Below, one piece after another: positions 40,429-53,300 of a stretch of 64,000 nt of DNA. A program made the translations under genes and the position numbers. Every line of letters starts with the position of its first letter. The stretch's first letter is position 1. Under the pieces are notes generated by a model that was given only the letters and a program-made list of their open reading frames with translations, had not been told where the DNA came from and did not search any database. Source of the stretch: Brugia malayi (Eukaryota; Nematoda; Chromadorea; Rhabditida; Onchocercidae); assembly GCF_000002995.4 (NCBI RefSeq), contig NW_025062478.1:5184001-5248000 (forward strand), read 5' to 3'.

Positions 40429-41950
40429 GCAGGTATAAACTTTTAGAGGTGTTAAATTTGTAAATTCCTGAAGAAGAACTGTAACAATTTGCAAATTTTT
40501 TTTTGCTACTGCTTTATTTCCAAGGAATTTGATACTCAAATTTTCACTTTTTAAATTCTTAAACTAATCGCTCCCTTCATTCTAAACATCCCTCCAGAAA
40601 GTGTATCTTTGATCCGCGTTACTGACGAAGTAACATAACCGAAAGGAAATATTTGTATACCACAATTTTCCAATCACTGTTATCTGTTCAGGGCGATCTC
40701 TTGGACAGCGAGCTTTAAGGCAGGTTGACACAGCGGCGCAGCACAAACCCTTCCATGCTTTGACGGATTGACTGAGGTTTCGCTTCTCTTGTCAAGTATA
40801 TTCACTCTGCTTCACGATTTCTTCAGGATTTCTGAATCTGAAAAGTTGTCGGCAACATCAAAAGGCTGCCATAGCAAACCCTCCCTTAAATCTTTCCTCT
40901 AAATTACCTCTTCATACGTCTGTGCCTCTCGAATTCAGTATTCCCTGAGTAATCTCTTCATTCTTAATTATTGCTGAGTAGAGGCATACGCGTTTTACGG
41001 CATTCTCTTTTTTCTTTTGCCACATATATTTTTACCGCCACTACTAATATGTTTTATCTCGAGTTAATGTGGCGATAAACAAATTGAGCATGAAAATTAC
41101 CTCTATCATGTCCTTTGAATAAAATACCTAATGGTATGAGCTTGAGAAATTGAAGACATGATCCCTCAACATGTGAGGTGGCAGAAGGAAGAAGCGATTT
41201 CTCTCGAGGAAAAACGTTATCCTCAGATGCTAACTAATTATTATTGATCTTTGATGATTGAACAGTAATGATAGCTTATGCTCATAAAATTTTGTCTTTT
41301 TCTTGATACGGAGATCCATCGATAGACATCCAACATAACTGATTCAATTAAACTATTGCTAACGAAATATCAAAGAAACTGCCGCTTTATTGGCTAACAC
41401 TTTTGCAAGAAATTGGTTGGAACGTCATTCAATGAAAGTTAGTTAAAAACAACGAAAATCCATTTTCACTTCCTCTTCTCTTTCTCCAGCAACTAATTAT
41501 TTCAATCGAAAACCATCTGATTCTCTTATCTACTCATATCAGGAAATAAAAGTTGATGCCATCTTCTTGAGAGGAAGCGGAAAATAATGGTGTTCACGTA
41601 ATGGTGTCATAACTTTTTCATCTTAGATAGATTCAAATCGATTAAATGCTCTCTTAGCTTAAAATTGACATTTCATAAGCTATTTATGCATCTTATTGGT
41701 TGAATTTTAAAGAAATAGAGTTCTTTTGGGTTAATTATGATTAAGAATGTTTAACTCTCAAACGTAATTACATCAATCCATGGATTTGTTGCATTTACTT
41801 CAATTGGTTCTTAAAAAAGAATCCTTAGCTTCAATTACAAATAGCAGTTTTTTAAACAAAAATTTGCATAATAAGTATTTGAGTATAACAATAATAATAA
41901 TAAGGTTGCAAGAAGAACTAAAAGCATTCAAATTAAGTGCCTCTTTTTGG
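40429..41950. promoter_or_regulatory. divergent intergenic region between the SGNH and tetraspanin genes
   Basis: The two genes are transcribed away from each other, so this 1.5 kb should hold both promoters. A G+C-rich patch lies at about 40690-40770 (33 of 60 bases in 40681-40740), roughly 260-340 bases 5' of the SGNH start. No TATA box or spliced-leader acceptor can be assigned with confidence. Confidence 0.45.
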
Positions 41951-43345
41951 ATGGGTGACTTGCGGAAGGGTTTCAAAGTAAATACTTGTGACAGTTTATC
42001 CGAGAAGGTCACTGTGGATGGAAGAAATGTGTTGCTGCAAGTTGAGAGGGATGAAGATTTTGTGATGCCCTCAAGGGTAAACCCGTGCTTGAAATATAGC
42101 ATCTTCACGTTTAGCTACATCTTTCTGCTGCTTTCTGTTGGATTGCTGACTTTGGGTATCTGGGCGCAAACAGCTAAATCTGGAGTACTGTTCAGTTTGA
42201 AGAAGTTTGATTCTAAGAAGATTGCTCTTCTATTGGACCCAACCGTTCTCATTTTTCTTACCGGTATTATCACCATAATAATCAGTTTCTGTGGAGCTGT
42301 TGGTAAGTTTTCTTTGACAAATTCGACATCTAATCAACTTATAAATCTGATTGTGAAAAAAAGCTATGACAGAGAGTGTAAAATTAGGATATTGCAAATG
42401 AATTTGGTTCATTTTCTAAAGAAAATATATATTTTGGCATCTGATAATGATTCACTTCTCGAGAATTTATTCATCACTGATTATTTTTACTACTTTGCTG
42501 CTTTTTTATAAAATTGTTGAATTTCAGGAAGCTTACGAGACAACTGTTTCTATCTGATGCTTTATGTATGCATGTTGGGTTTCATAATAATAACTTATTT
42601 TATGCTAATTATAACTGCTGTATTTATTAGCCGTGTATTACTGAATGTGGTGGAGACGACGATCCAGGATACCATTATACTGTATCGTGATGAACCAGAC
42701 TTGCAGCTTTTAGTGGACTGGATACAAACTACTGTTAAATGTTGTGGTGCTTTCTCACCTCATGACTGGAATAATAATATCTATTTCAGGTAAATATCTT
42801 CTAATTAGATTGTGAATTAATAGTTGCTTGATTTTATCGAAAGCACTTAGAGATGTACTTTAAGAGAGTTCTTTATTGCAAATGAGATGAAAGACTTTCT
42901 CATAATTAATGAGATAGGATCAGTCCTTATCCTTCTTATAGTTATCTTTAGATATTCAAATTTCAGTGATGCGAATATATTGAGAACATACGAGTCGTTA
43001 GAAGCTGGTGGTGTACCATTTTCTTGTTGTAAAGAAACGAAGTCAACAACGGCTTCGCTTTCAAATATGTTCTGCGGTATAGGTGCTCGTATACCACCAC
43101 CGTTTGCACCGTTAGATGATAAAGGCATGTTTTTGCGGGATGACATTCATCAGCAGGGTTGCATCGAAATGATTAAGGAATTCCTGATCAGGAATATTTT
43201 ATACATTACTCCAGCTATCTTTATCTTCCTTATAATTCAATTGTTTTGTCTTTTTTCTGCATACATCTTGCAAAATCAAATTTTTGAACAGCGAGAAGAT
43301 TGGTATAGCACTCAAAAATTAAAAGTTTTTGTCTATGAGCAGTAA
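41951..43345 (+). CDS. tetraspanin, TspanC8-like, 3 exons
   Basis: Four-pass membrane organiser. The TspanC8 group is known to escort ADAM10-type proteases and so affects Notch signalling; whether this copy does so is inference. Exons: 41951-42302, 42528-42789, 42967-43345, all in phase. The product is about 330 residues from the ATG at 41951, or 292 from 42065 (MPSRVNPCLKYS). The longer start is used because coding-like G+C content extends back to about 41940; the shorter start gives a more usual N-terminal length. TM1 is at FSYIFLLLSVGLLTLG, TM2 at TVLIFLTGIITIIISFCGAVG, TM3 at FIIITYFMLIITAVFI and TM4 at ITPAIFIFLIIQLFCLFSAY. The large extracellular loop has CCGAFSPHDWNNNIYF, VPFSCC, FCG and GC. 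This follows the TspanC8 frame, but only six loop cysteines are present. A second in-frame acceptor at 42952 would add five residues to the loop. Confidence 0.9.
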
Positions 43346-44384
43346 AATAGTCTTTCTATCTATTATAATCATTAAAACTGCTACTTTTTGCTTGTAAATT
43401 CTTGTTCTTTTTGTTATTTCCTATTAAATTTTATCTAAATTTGATAAAAAATTTTGGATTTTAAAGCAGCAACAAGTAGATAATTTAAAAGTAAATAATT
43501 TTAAATCAACTAAATTTTACAAATCAATTTGTATTTCAAGAATCCCTAACTAAAAATTCTCCAAATCGATTTGACTTTTGCCTATAACGAATACGATTGA
43601 AAAGTATTAGTATATTAATAGCAAACTTTATTGTTATGCTTTGGATTCGTATAGTTTATGTTATCAAAATTGTAATATCCACGTAATTATGCAATTATTT
43701 TTGTATTTATATCCGCCTTGCAACAAAAAGCAAAAGAATTATATAAGTAATATGATTAAATTTTATACATCTATGAGTCACTGATATCGAAGTATTATGA
43801 AAAATATTGCCAACGAAATAAAAAAGAAAAAAATTGGCCTATTTTGGTCTCAGTTTTTCGTTTCTCTTCAGAATGGCAATATTGTTTGGGACAGTTTTTG
43901 AAGACCAAAGATAACGAATTCAATGATAAAACATTTTAGCAGACAAAAAGCATTGTTGCTCATTAGTGTAAATTATATATTAATGCAAATTACAAATGAT
44001 CAAAGTGAAAAACTCAAGTAGGATAAAGTAACCAACAAATTCAGTAGTTACAAATCCAACCGGAATAAACTTTTCGAAAATAGCCTTAGACTATTAAGCC
44101 TTAACACATGCAAAAAAAGAAGCAATAGATTTTAAACAAAAATTCTCAAATTTAAAAAATAAGTTATTGCAATAGTTAGTAAAAAAAAAAGCAATAAATG
44201 AAAAAATAGTTTATTCGGCTCAAATTGTGGAAGCGCAAAAATTGAAGCTTATATCAATTTATTCTACTATCTATAGATATTCTTAAACCGAAATGGAAGC
44301 CTAAATTTAAATAACTTACAGATGCATGACTGGATAAGATATAAAACTGGACTAGTCCTTAAATAGGACTGCTACTTGATACTC
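43346..44384. other. convergent intergenic region with candidate poly(A) signals
   Basis: The tetraspanin and CCDC88 genes converge here. Plus-strand candidates after the tetraspanin stop are ATTAAA at 43423-43428 and AATAAA at 43817-43822. Minus-strand AATAAA motifs lie at 44258-44263 and 44210-44215, about 120 and 170 bases after the CCDC88 stop. In AT-rich DNA such hexamers occur by chance, so none is certain. Confidence 0.4.
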
Positions 44385-47300
44385 TCAGACACATCCATAT
44401 TCGTACCATACAGTACCAATTTCTGAATCAGTGGATATGTCATTGTGATTAACATTCTCGTAGACACTAATTACCTTCTCATTCCGCTCCGCCTTATCTC
44501 GAATGACACTTCTTTCTTCATCTTTTTGACACAGCACGAACTCACTGTGCTCTAATTTAGGTGTTGATGTCTCCTTTGGCGAAAATTCGGCATTTCGTTT
44601 CGTAGGTGTCTGGAATTCCGAAAAAGAACATCATTTTGACAGTATAATCGGTTCTGATTGAATATCATGAAATAATAATATAAATCGTATGGTTTATTTT
44701 TCACATAATTTTCCTAATGACATAAGATATAAGTAAATAATTTTACCGTTCGTCCCTTATACGGTGGCGGTGGTGGTTTATTGTTAACTGCTGGTTGTTT
44801 TGTGCAATTTTTTGGTTCATATGTTGGAGGAAGTAATCTACTGTGCAAGGATCGGCCGACCGAATTTGATCGAGATAGAGGACGTGGTGGTAGGGAGGGC
44901 ACATCTACGCCACGTTCGGAACCTGAGAAAAGCAAATTTTTAAATTCATTTCAGAAAATTATTTTAAACTGTTTGAAAAGTGTAGAAGTCACTACCATTC
45001 AAACTAATAACATCAACGGATCGTTCGTTGAAAGGAATAGTACGTCGCATCAATGAATATTCGGCATGAAAGACATTCCTCATAAAAGTCCGAGGAGAAT
45101 GCGTCGAACTATCCTTGCAATCCGAATTTGCCTGTGTCCCTGAAATGGCACAAACCCTGAAATGAAATCTTTCCTCTTAACAAATCAATGCGAATTTATT
45201 ATTCATGGAAAAGATGCACCATACACATCGTCCATGTATGATATATGTGGTACATACTTCCATTACCATTTTGTCGCAAGTCGCAGTTCCTATTGATAAG
45301 TGTTAATTCATCGGATGAACTGCAAGGCTGATCATCCAGAAATGAGCAATGTCCTGAATAGGATATAATCTTTTATTTGCTAGAAAGGAGCTAGTAATTT
45401 CAGGGTTTCTGAATAATTAAATTATGACATAAGCAATGAATGTATCAATTTTACTGCATATGAATCCGACGATAGCAAGTGCACTATCAAATGCAAATGA
45501 ACTAGTAGGGTACCGCGCTAATGTTAATTTAGAATAGCATCAATATGAAGACATGAGATATGGTGCTTGGCTAAATGTAGAAAGTTAAACTAATCTGAAA
45601 GTCTGAATGTCGCATACCGACAAGTGTTTCAGAACAAGAACAGGTGAGCAAGCAAATCATACGCTAACAAATTTTATTTTCTGTTTGTAAGGAAATCACA
45701 GTACAAGTTGTTTCCGTACAAACATGGAATAGTTGATTACCGGATAAATAATTCGGAAAGGGAATGACATCTTTCCTCCTATAATAGCAATCCTCATCTT
45801 GTGCCAGTGAAAAATTTGCTCATTCATAATTTTAATATTTTAATCTCTAAATCATTTCGTTCATATTTAACAATCAATTTGAAAAACTTTGAAACAAATT
45901 CGGCAGTGCAATAGAAACTGAACCAAGAACTTTCAAACTTAGCCTTCGCAGTGAAATTCAATTTAGAGCATGTGAACAAATGCAAAAATATAGCGCTACG
46001 ATGAAAATTATCGGACTGAAAAGGATGAAATATAATATTTCAATATGTAAGATTAATGCTTTAACTTCCGGTCATCCTTTTTTCCTTTTAACCCGAAACA
46101 ATCAATCTCTCTAGACCATCAAAATATATCCAAGTATAAATTGTTTGCAAGACTATGCTCTCGTGTTGCTATAACGAATAAGTGCACAATTTTTGCATGC
46201 AAGAAAATAAAACGCAGGCAAATTATGAATGAATAACAATGCGACAATGGCGTAATGTGACATTAAACTTCATATCGTGCAGCATCAGTTGTAATTAAGA
46301 GCGCTCAGAAATTCTTCAACTATTAACCCTGAAAATATCAGTTTGGAAGAAATGCTAATATTAAAATATATGACGAAATTGAAGGTCGAATGGCATAATT
46401 TGAATACAGACAGTAAACAACAAATATGCAACAAACATAAAAGCATGAAAGATATCTGAGAGGATATTTCAAAACGGAGAAGTTGTCACTCTTGTCACTT
46501 ATTTTTCTATAAGATTAAAAGATTTATTTGTAAACAACGAACAAATTTAGATAGGCCCAATTACTATAATTAATTTGTACTAACTAGTAATAAAGATAAA
46601 TTTGAACTTTCTAACAAACATTGTCATAAAAGCTTCTGGGCCTAGTTGACCTTGAAATACGATCTTTGGGTGAAAAAATCAAAGGAAGAACGATCTCGGG
46701 CGATCGAAAGGCTGTTGAATGAGTCTCACTGTAACATTCATCTAAAGCAAAACTAGTACAGCGTTTCGGAATAGTAAAACTTAGGCTTTCATTTGGAGTT
46801 TTCTTGGAGCTAAGATACGAAATACTGCTAGAATCATTGCTGTAGTTGTTATCTTGGATGACTGTTTCCATACAATGATCACGAATCCTCGGTAACTGAC
46901 CATTTGTAGAGGCCGTAAGCGGTGAATCTCGTTTTGAAGCTGCTGTCGTCAACGATTCCTTCGCTGGATAAGTGTTATTTTCTTCTGTAGAACCACGGTA
47001 CATAAATTTTTCAGCAGAAAATATGTTGCCGCTCTCGCCAAGATTCTGAATTGGAATGGATAAATTCAAGATTTCAGCTGACAGAGGTGCTTTAGGAATT
47101 AATTCTTGTAAATATTTTATTTAGAAACTTCCGTTTTTCCTTCCTGTCTTGAAAATCACCAGTTTCTTTTTCTAGATAATAATTTACCAATAAGTTAGTT
47201 AATAGATATGTATTCGAGTTATTGATTGGCTGATGAGAAATGTCAATAAAAACAAAATTTAGTAAAAAGTGTTTTATAATCTCAAGGTTGCACTCAAACG

Positions 47301-50300
47301 AAACTATAAAATAACAAAGCAGTAATATCGTCATTATACCTTGGGAATGAGCGTTTTGACGGACACATCCACAGATGTCGGTTTCTCTTTGGTTACATCT
47401 TTTCTGTTGTTCAACATTTGATACTGTCCCATTATTTTTCCTTCTAATTGTTCTTTATGACTTCGTAACGACGATAATTTCTCTTGTAAGGTAACTCTCT
47501 CCTTCAAAAAACATTGCAAAATTTGTTTTACTTCAATTCTTCTGTGACATATCTTTGGATTAAATTTTGAAATTTTAAGAAGAGCGGAACAAAGCCTGGA
47601 AAAGGAATGAAGCAGTAAGGAATTATCATGTTTACTTTTACCAACAGAATGTTAAGTTAAAATCAATTTTTGTACCCTAAACAACATTACGTCCGAAATT
47701 TCAGGATGTAAAAAATTTTGAGCAGCACCTGAAAATCTTTTTGTACATTCTGATAAGTATCCTTATTATTCAATATTCTGCTAAGAAGGTTCTGGTTTTC
47801 TGCTAATAGATGATTAACTTGTCGATCCAAAATGCGACTTTCTTCTTCCAATGTTTTATTCAGATGTGCAAACAACTGAAAGTAGCCATAATCAAATAAA
47901 GTTATCAGGCAATGGTCTTCAAGCTGCCCTCACAGCAATAAGTTTATTATTATTTATAAATATTATTATCTCTGGAAACTAGAGAATAGAATTTTGTCTC
48001 AAAATTTTAAAAGTAAAAAAAGGCACAGGTAATATAATATAACAATAAGCCGTATCTGAACCTCAATTTTCTGAAGTAATTCTGTGATTTCTAAATTCCG
48101 AGCTTGTAGCTTTCGTTGCAAATCTTCAATTTGTGCTGTCAAACGTTCTTTAATTGTGCGCTGATTTTGCTCAGCAAATCGAAGCTTTCGTAATTCGTCC
48201 TCACTGAGTTGTGCATTTCGTGCCATTGAAATATTATCTTTTCTACAAAATTCGATTTTAAAACGAGTAATAAATTTTGAAAGTCTTACAATTAAACCCA
48301 AAAACACTTACCGTATTTGTTCATAAGTATTACGCAGTGCCATCATATCACTTCGCATAATTTTTATTTCACGATCACGTCGTTCGCGTTCCTCTGCAAG
48401 CGTTAATTTTAATTCCTCAAACTGCCGACGTTCGTTTAAAACTTCTTCGGTAGTTCCCTGTAATTATAGAAAACATTAAAAAGGCAAATTAAAATGTCCT
48501 CCAAATTTTCCTCAAATATATTGAAACATTAAAATTGCAGAAAACTCCTAAATTACTTCAAAAATATACTTTATGATTCTTTAATTTAATATTTAACAAC
48601 GTATTATCATATTTGGCACGATCGTAATCAGCACTAAGCATATCGTGCAATGTTTGCAACCGGTCGTGATCCATTAGAAGTGCATTGTGCATTGATTGCA
48701 ATGATTCCTGAAAAGTTCGCATATAATCGAGATATCCTGATTAAGGCGATAATTGTAAATATGAGCAAATCCCGACCATTTAAAACTTACGAAATCAGTT
48801 TTTGTGGCTAATTTTTCTTCCTCACAAATTTTAAGCTGTTTTTGCATTTCTGCATTGTCCTGTCTTAATAGCTCCTCCTGCAATAAATTAAGTTCCGTCA
48901 GTTTTAAAATTCTTCATGGTTTTTTTTTTTTTCTTGGATTTCCTTGATAATTTTGATTATGAGATTTAGCACTGTACAACAAACCTGAAGTTGAAGATTT
49001 CGCAAGGAAACTTGAAGTTTAGCGAGTTCAGTATGCAATTTATTGCGGTTTGCCTGAAATTTGCAAGAATGAAAATAATATTTTTAACAGCAATCATTTG
49101 ACAAGACAAAAAAAAAAGCATATCTGAATAGAAACATTTTGTGGGCATGAAATCCTGATCTCCATAATGCAGTAACTTGCAAAAGAACTATAAATTGACT
49201 AGCAAAGATATCACCAATAATGATTCATACAATGAAGGGAATGGGTAATTGATTAGAATTAAAATAAAACACACAAAACGTAATATTAGAAAAAGATGGA
49301 TGTCAATAAATGTTAAATTAAATATGTAAACAATTTCTAAATTTTATGATAAAGAAGCAAACAGTAGCTGTGACAGAGACAGTGATAATACTGATAACTC
49401 ACGAACTTCCTTACGGGTCATTAATGCTAGCAGTAATGGTTAGTATAATTTATAAATAACACCACTGCTACTTCAATCCTATAATGATCTGTGAAAATGT
49501 TCAAGAGAAAGAATATCATTGCAAGGTCGTAATCATCTTTATCACTAACTCTAGCTTTTATCACGCAATTAATACTTTTATTGCTACCCTCTCTTAGAAA
49601 CTTCGATAAAGGTAAACCTGCCCATTATGCATTTAATTTACAAATTTATTTAAAACGTATCAATTCCAAGGTGTTATTCTTGTCCAAACATATATTTCTT
49701 AATGATTATATTTCTTAAAAAAAAATATACGAATTTGAAACTAAAAATATACGAATCATGTTGAAAAGATGGGAAGAGATATGATACTCTGAATAAAACA
49801 CCATAAATAAAGTATAAAATAACGAAGAAGAGTAAAAGAGAAAATACCTTTAAGACATTAAACGTCATCTGCCATCATATAGACTGCAAAGACTTTAGAT
49901 TCAGATTACAATTTGCAAATTGCAATTCTAAGTTGTAATTAACAAACTATAAATCAAGCAAAAGCATGCTATAATCAGCTATAAGTGAAAGGAAGAAGTT
50001 TTATTAATTTGAAGTACATGCAAATAACTTACGGCACTTTGCTGTAATTCTTCCAGCTCTCTTTTCAGTGATGTTACTTCACTACATTTCAATGAATTTG
50101 CTTGCTGCATTTCACGAATTCGTTCTTGCAAAAGAAATACCTGCAATCACAAATTGCAGGTATTTCTTTTCCTGGTGTTGAACCTATTAGTCCTTTCAGT
50201 AGAAGAAGTTCATCACTTGCAAATAAAAATGCATACTTGTTCTTTGATATTTCTATTCTCTGTAGTTAACTGGCGTAAACGATCGTCACTTCCGTTCAAA

Positions 50301-53300
50301 TCACTTTCCGATCGCCTGAAAGTCTATTTAATGATGACCCTTATGGTATTTACTTAATGATAGCCACTACAAACAATTAAGTAATTACGCAACTACAACA
50401 TAAGTGTCATAAAACGGAAAAGTATAATTCTGAATGTTTTGCAAAGAGTGATATGAACTCATTCATTTAACGGTCAGATCCATTTCTTTTTCATTAGAAA
50501 GTTATTAATTAATGAGCTCATCAAATTTGACAGCACTTGAATATTGAGAAGTAATTGATGTAAGATGGCATAAGTGATTATAAGAATTGAGTCACACAGA
50601 TACCCATTCATTTATTTATCACAGATAAAAGGGTGATAAAATGATAAAAGGAGGAAAATAGAATTCGGTACATTGGGTGGCTCAATTTTAATTACTCTAG
50701 CAAACAGAAAAGAGAATTGATAGAAAAGTGTAATGAAAAAGAATTGCTAATAAATGCATCAGATGATGATTTACTGATTACGGTGCTTTGTTGTAGAAGG
50801 TCAAAGTGAACAGTAAATGGATGTGTTGACGAAATAATTTGTGGTGTTTGAAGGACAAAGATGGAAAGTACGTTGATAGAAAGGACATATCACCTCGTTA
50901 AATAATTATCAGCACTGATTATTATTTATAAAGAAGCATATGTAAAAAAAGTAATCTTTATAATTTTAATTAATATAGAAGTTTAAATTTCGATTCAAAG
51001 ACACTATATATTAATGACACGATCTTTGGGTAGAGCCTGAGATAAATGACAGGCTTGGAAAATAATAAAAGATAAAGGAAAAGGTATAAGTGTACCGAAG
51101 AATTCAATTAAGAAGGAAAAATTTGGCGAAGATAAGAAAATGAAAATAAATGATAATAGTTGCGATAATAAAATTAAGCTGATAAATTCGTCAAGATGGT
51201 AATCTATGACTGAAAACTTGATGAAATGATGAATAGAATTAAATCATCATTATCTGCTTAAATTCTTTTGGTTGGGTCATTCCTACAATACTTACTTGGA
51301 GATAATACCTGCAAGAAATGCAACACCAATTAATGAAGAGTTTTAGTTGAAATATAAATGATACTGCAACAACACTTATGTTAAGTCAATAATAATAGTA
51401 AACACTAACGGAGCACTGTTCAGTGACCACAAGGAACTGTAAACAGTATTTTACTAGCCTGTGGTCAGAAGATTGAGTGTGGTGCTCATTTTCCAGGAAC
51501 AACACTTTATTTCAACACAAAATTTACACAGTATATTCAGCGATAACTTTCCTATTCCCTTTTTAATATATCTCATTTAAATAGATCAAATATAAATTTT
51601 GTGAATTTAATTAGTGACATAAACGAGAATAGGTAATGTTATTCGATTAAGAGGAAATAAATCAATAACTCAACCAAACTTGACACTGAATGGTATTACG
51701 ACGATACGATGATTTATTAATTAAATTTCTATTTAGTTTATCAAGTCTGAAGACTTCAAAGACAGGTATAAGTAAAGGAACGGAAAGTTCTGAATGTAAT
51801 GTCTAATATTCTTAAAGAGTGTAAAAAAAAGTCAAAGCAGAAGTCAAAGAGAAAAATTGCAAAAATGAAAATGACATAAAAATGACATTAATTACTCTAA
51901 ATGTCGATGAAAGAACTAAAAAATCGACTAGGTCAAGAATAAAATAAACTAGTTAACACCTCTTGTCAATATGTAGATATTATAGATAACGTAAGTGAAC
52001 TATTGAACCCTTTAGAAAACACTGGAAATATTGTGCAGTAAAATTTGATAATGGATTCTGAATCTCGAGAAGAAGCACTTCACACAAACCTCAGTCGCTC
52101 AATATCCTCCTTAAGATCATTTAACTCAGCGATTTGTGTGTGCTGTTGCAACCTTAGAAGATCGGCTTCCCGTCTTGCAGCTGTGAGTGCTTTCATGATA
52201 ACATCATCGATGATTGTGATAATCCTCTCATCATCATCACCACCACCATCCTCGTCAGTAGATTGCACCATTTCTACTTCACATTTACCACCATTCAACT
52301 GAATTGATACACAGATGGAACGTAATCGTGATATCAAATCACTGCACCGTGATTTTGCAACTACCAAATCTTCCCGTAAACGATCCATCTTTTTGAGTTC
52401 CAATTCAAGCTGTAAGTAAACCAACTTGATTTCGCATCTTTTACTTAATTTTAATTATATATATGAATTCTAGTGATACTGGATTTCCCAAATATTACGA
52501 AATAAAGAAAATATTAATTTAAATTCTCAATTCTAATTAGATTTATAAAATAATTAGATTTGGGCATAAAATTGGATTTGAAAATTCGCAGGATACGTCT
52601 TGGATAAGTTTAAATAAGCTCTGAGATAGGCACTAAATTTTGCAGAATTTTTATTTTATTTTAGGGTGAATTCCGAATTTCAATAACCTCTACAAAATAT
52701 TCTGGAATTTAGAGTCCAGTAGTGATGACCAGTTTTACAAGATCTCCTACGAAGAATAAAAAAAGACTAGCTGGAAAAATTAACTTGTCTCAATTGTTCT
52801 TTCAACTTGTCTCAACAAATTTAAAACTGTTAAAAACAATGGCAGAAGAGCACCTGTTGATTAAGCTGTCGATTTTCACTTTCCAGTTCGTTTACTCGAC
52901 TTCGGCTTTCCATTACCGCTCTTTCACAGGATTCAAGCTTTTTCTGAATATTTTCCATATTCATTATCTTTAGTCTATTCTCTTCAATGTGTCCTTCAAG
53001 TCGTTCACTGATCGCCTGAATTCGAATTTAAAACCCTTTTGCAAAATCAAATTCAATCTCAAAAGTAATTTAATGAAGAATAAATGAGATTTCAATTAAA
53101 GTAATTAAGAAGAAAATAGATGCTTACTGGAGGTACCTTCAGCTAGGCCCCTAGCAGCACCAAAATAAATTTTTGTCTGAAAATTCGTAGATAACTTCAC
53201 CCTCTTCATTTCATAAATTTAAAAATCCATGAAATTCATCAGCTAGTCCTGTTTTGTTCTGGGTCACTGATATTATTATTCGTAGTACTTCTGCGCTTTT

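Noticed and set aside
41780..41950. Tetraspanin start at 41780
   Set aside because: The extra N-terminus is AT-rich and intron-like, and the coding-like composition begins only near 41940.
47092..47210. A small CCDC88 exon after TATCTAG giving a basic tail and a stop
   Set aside because: It is possible as an alternative end (Lys-rich, then a stop), but the exon at 47045 has a far better acceptor, matching phase and a long coding-like frame.
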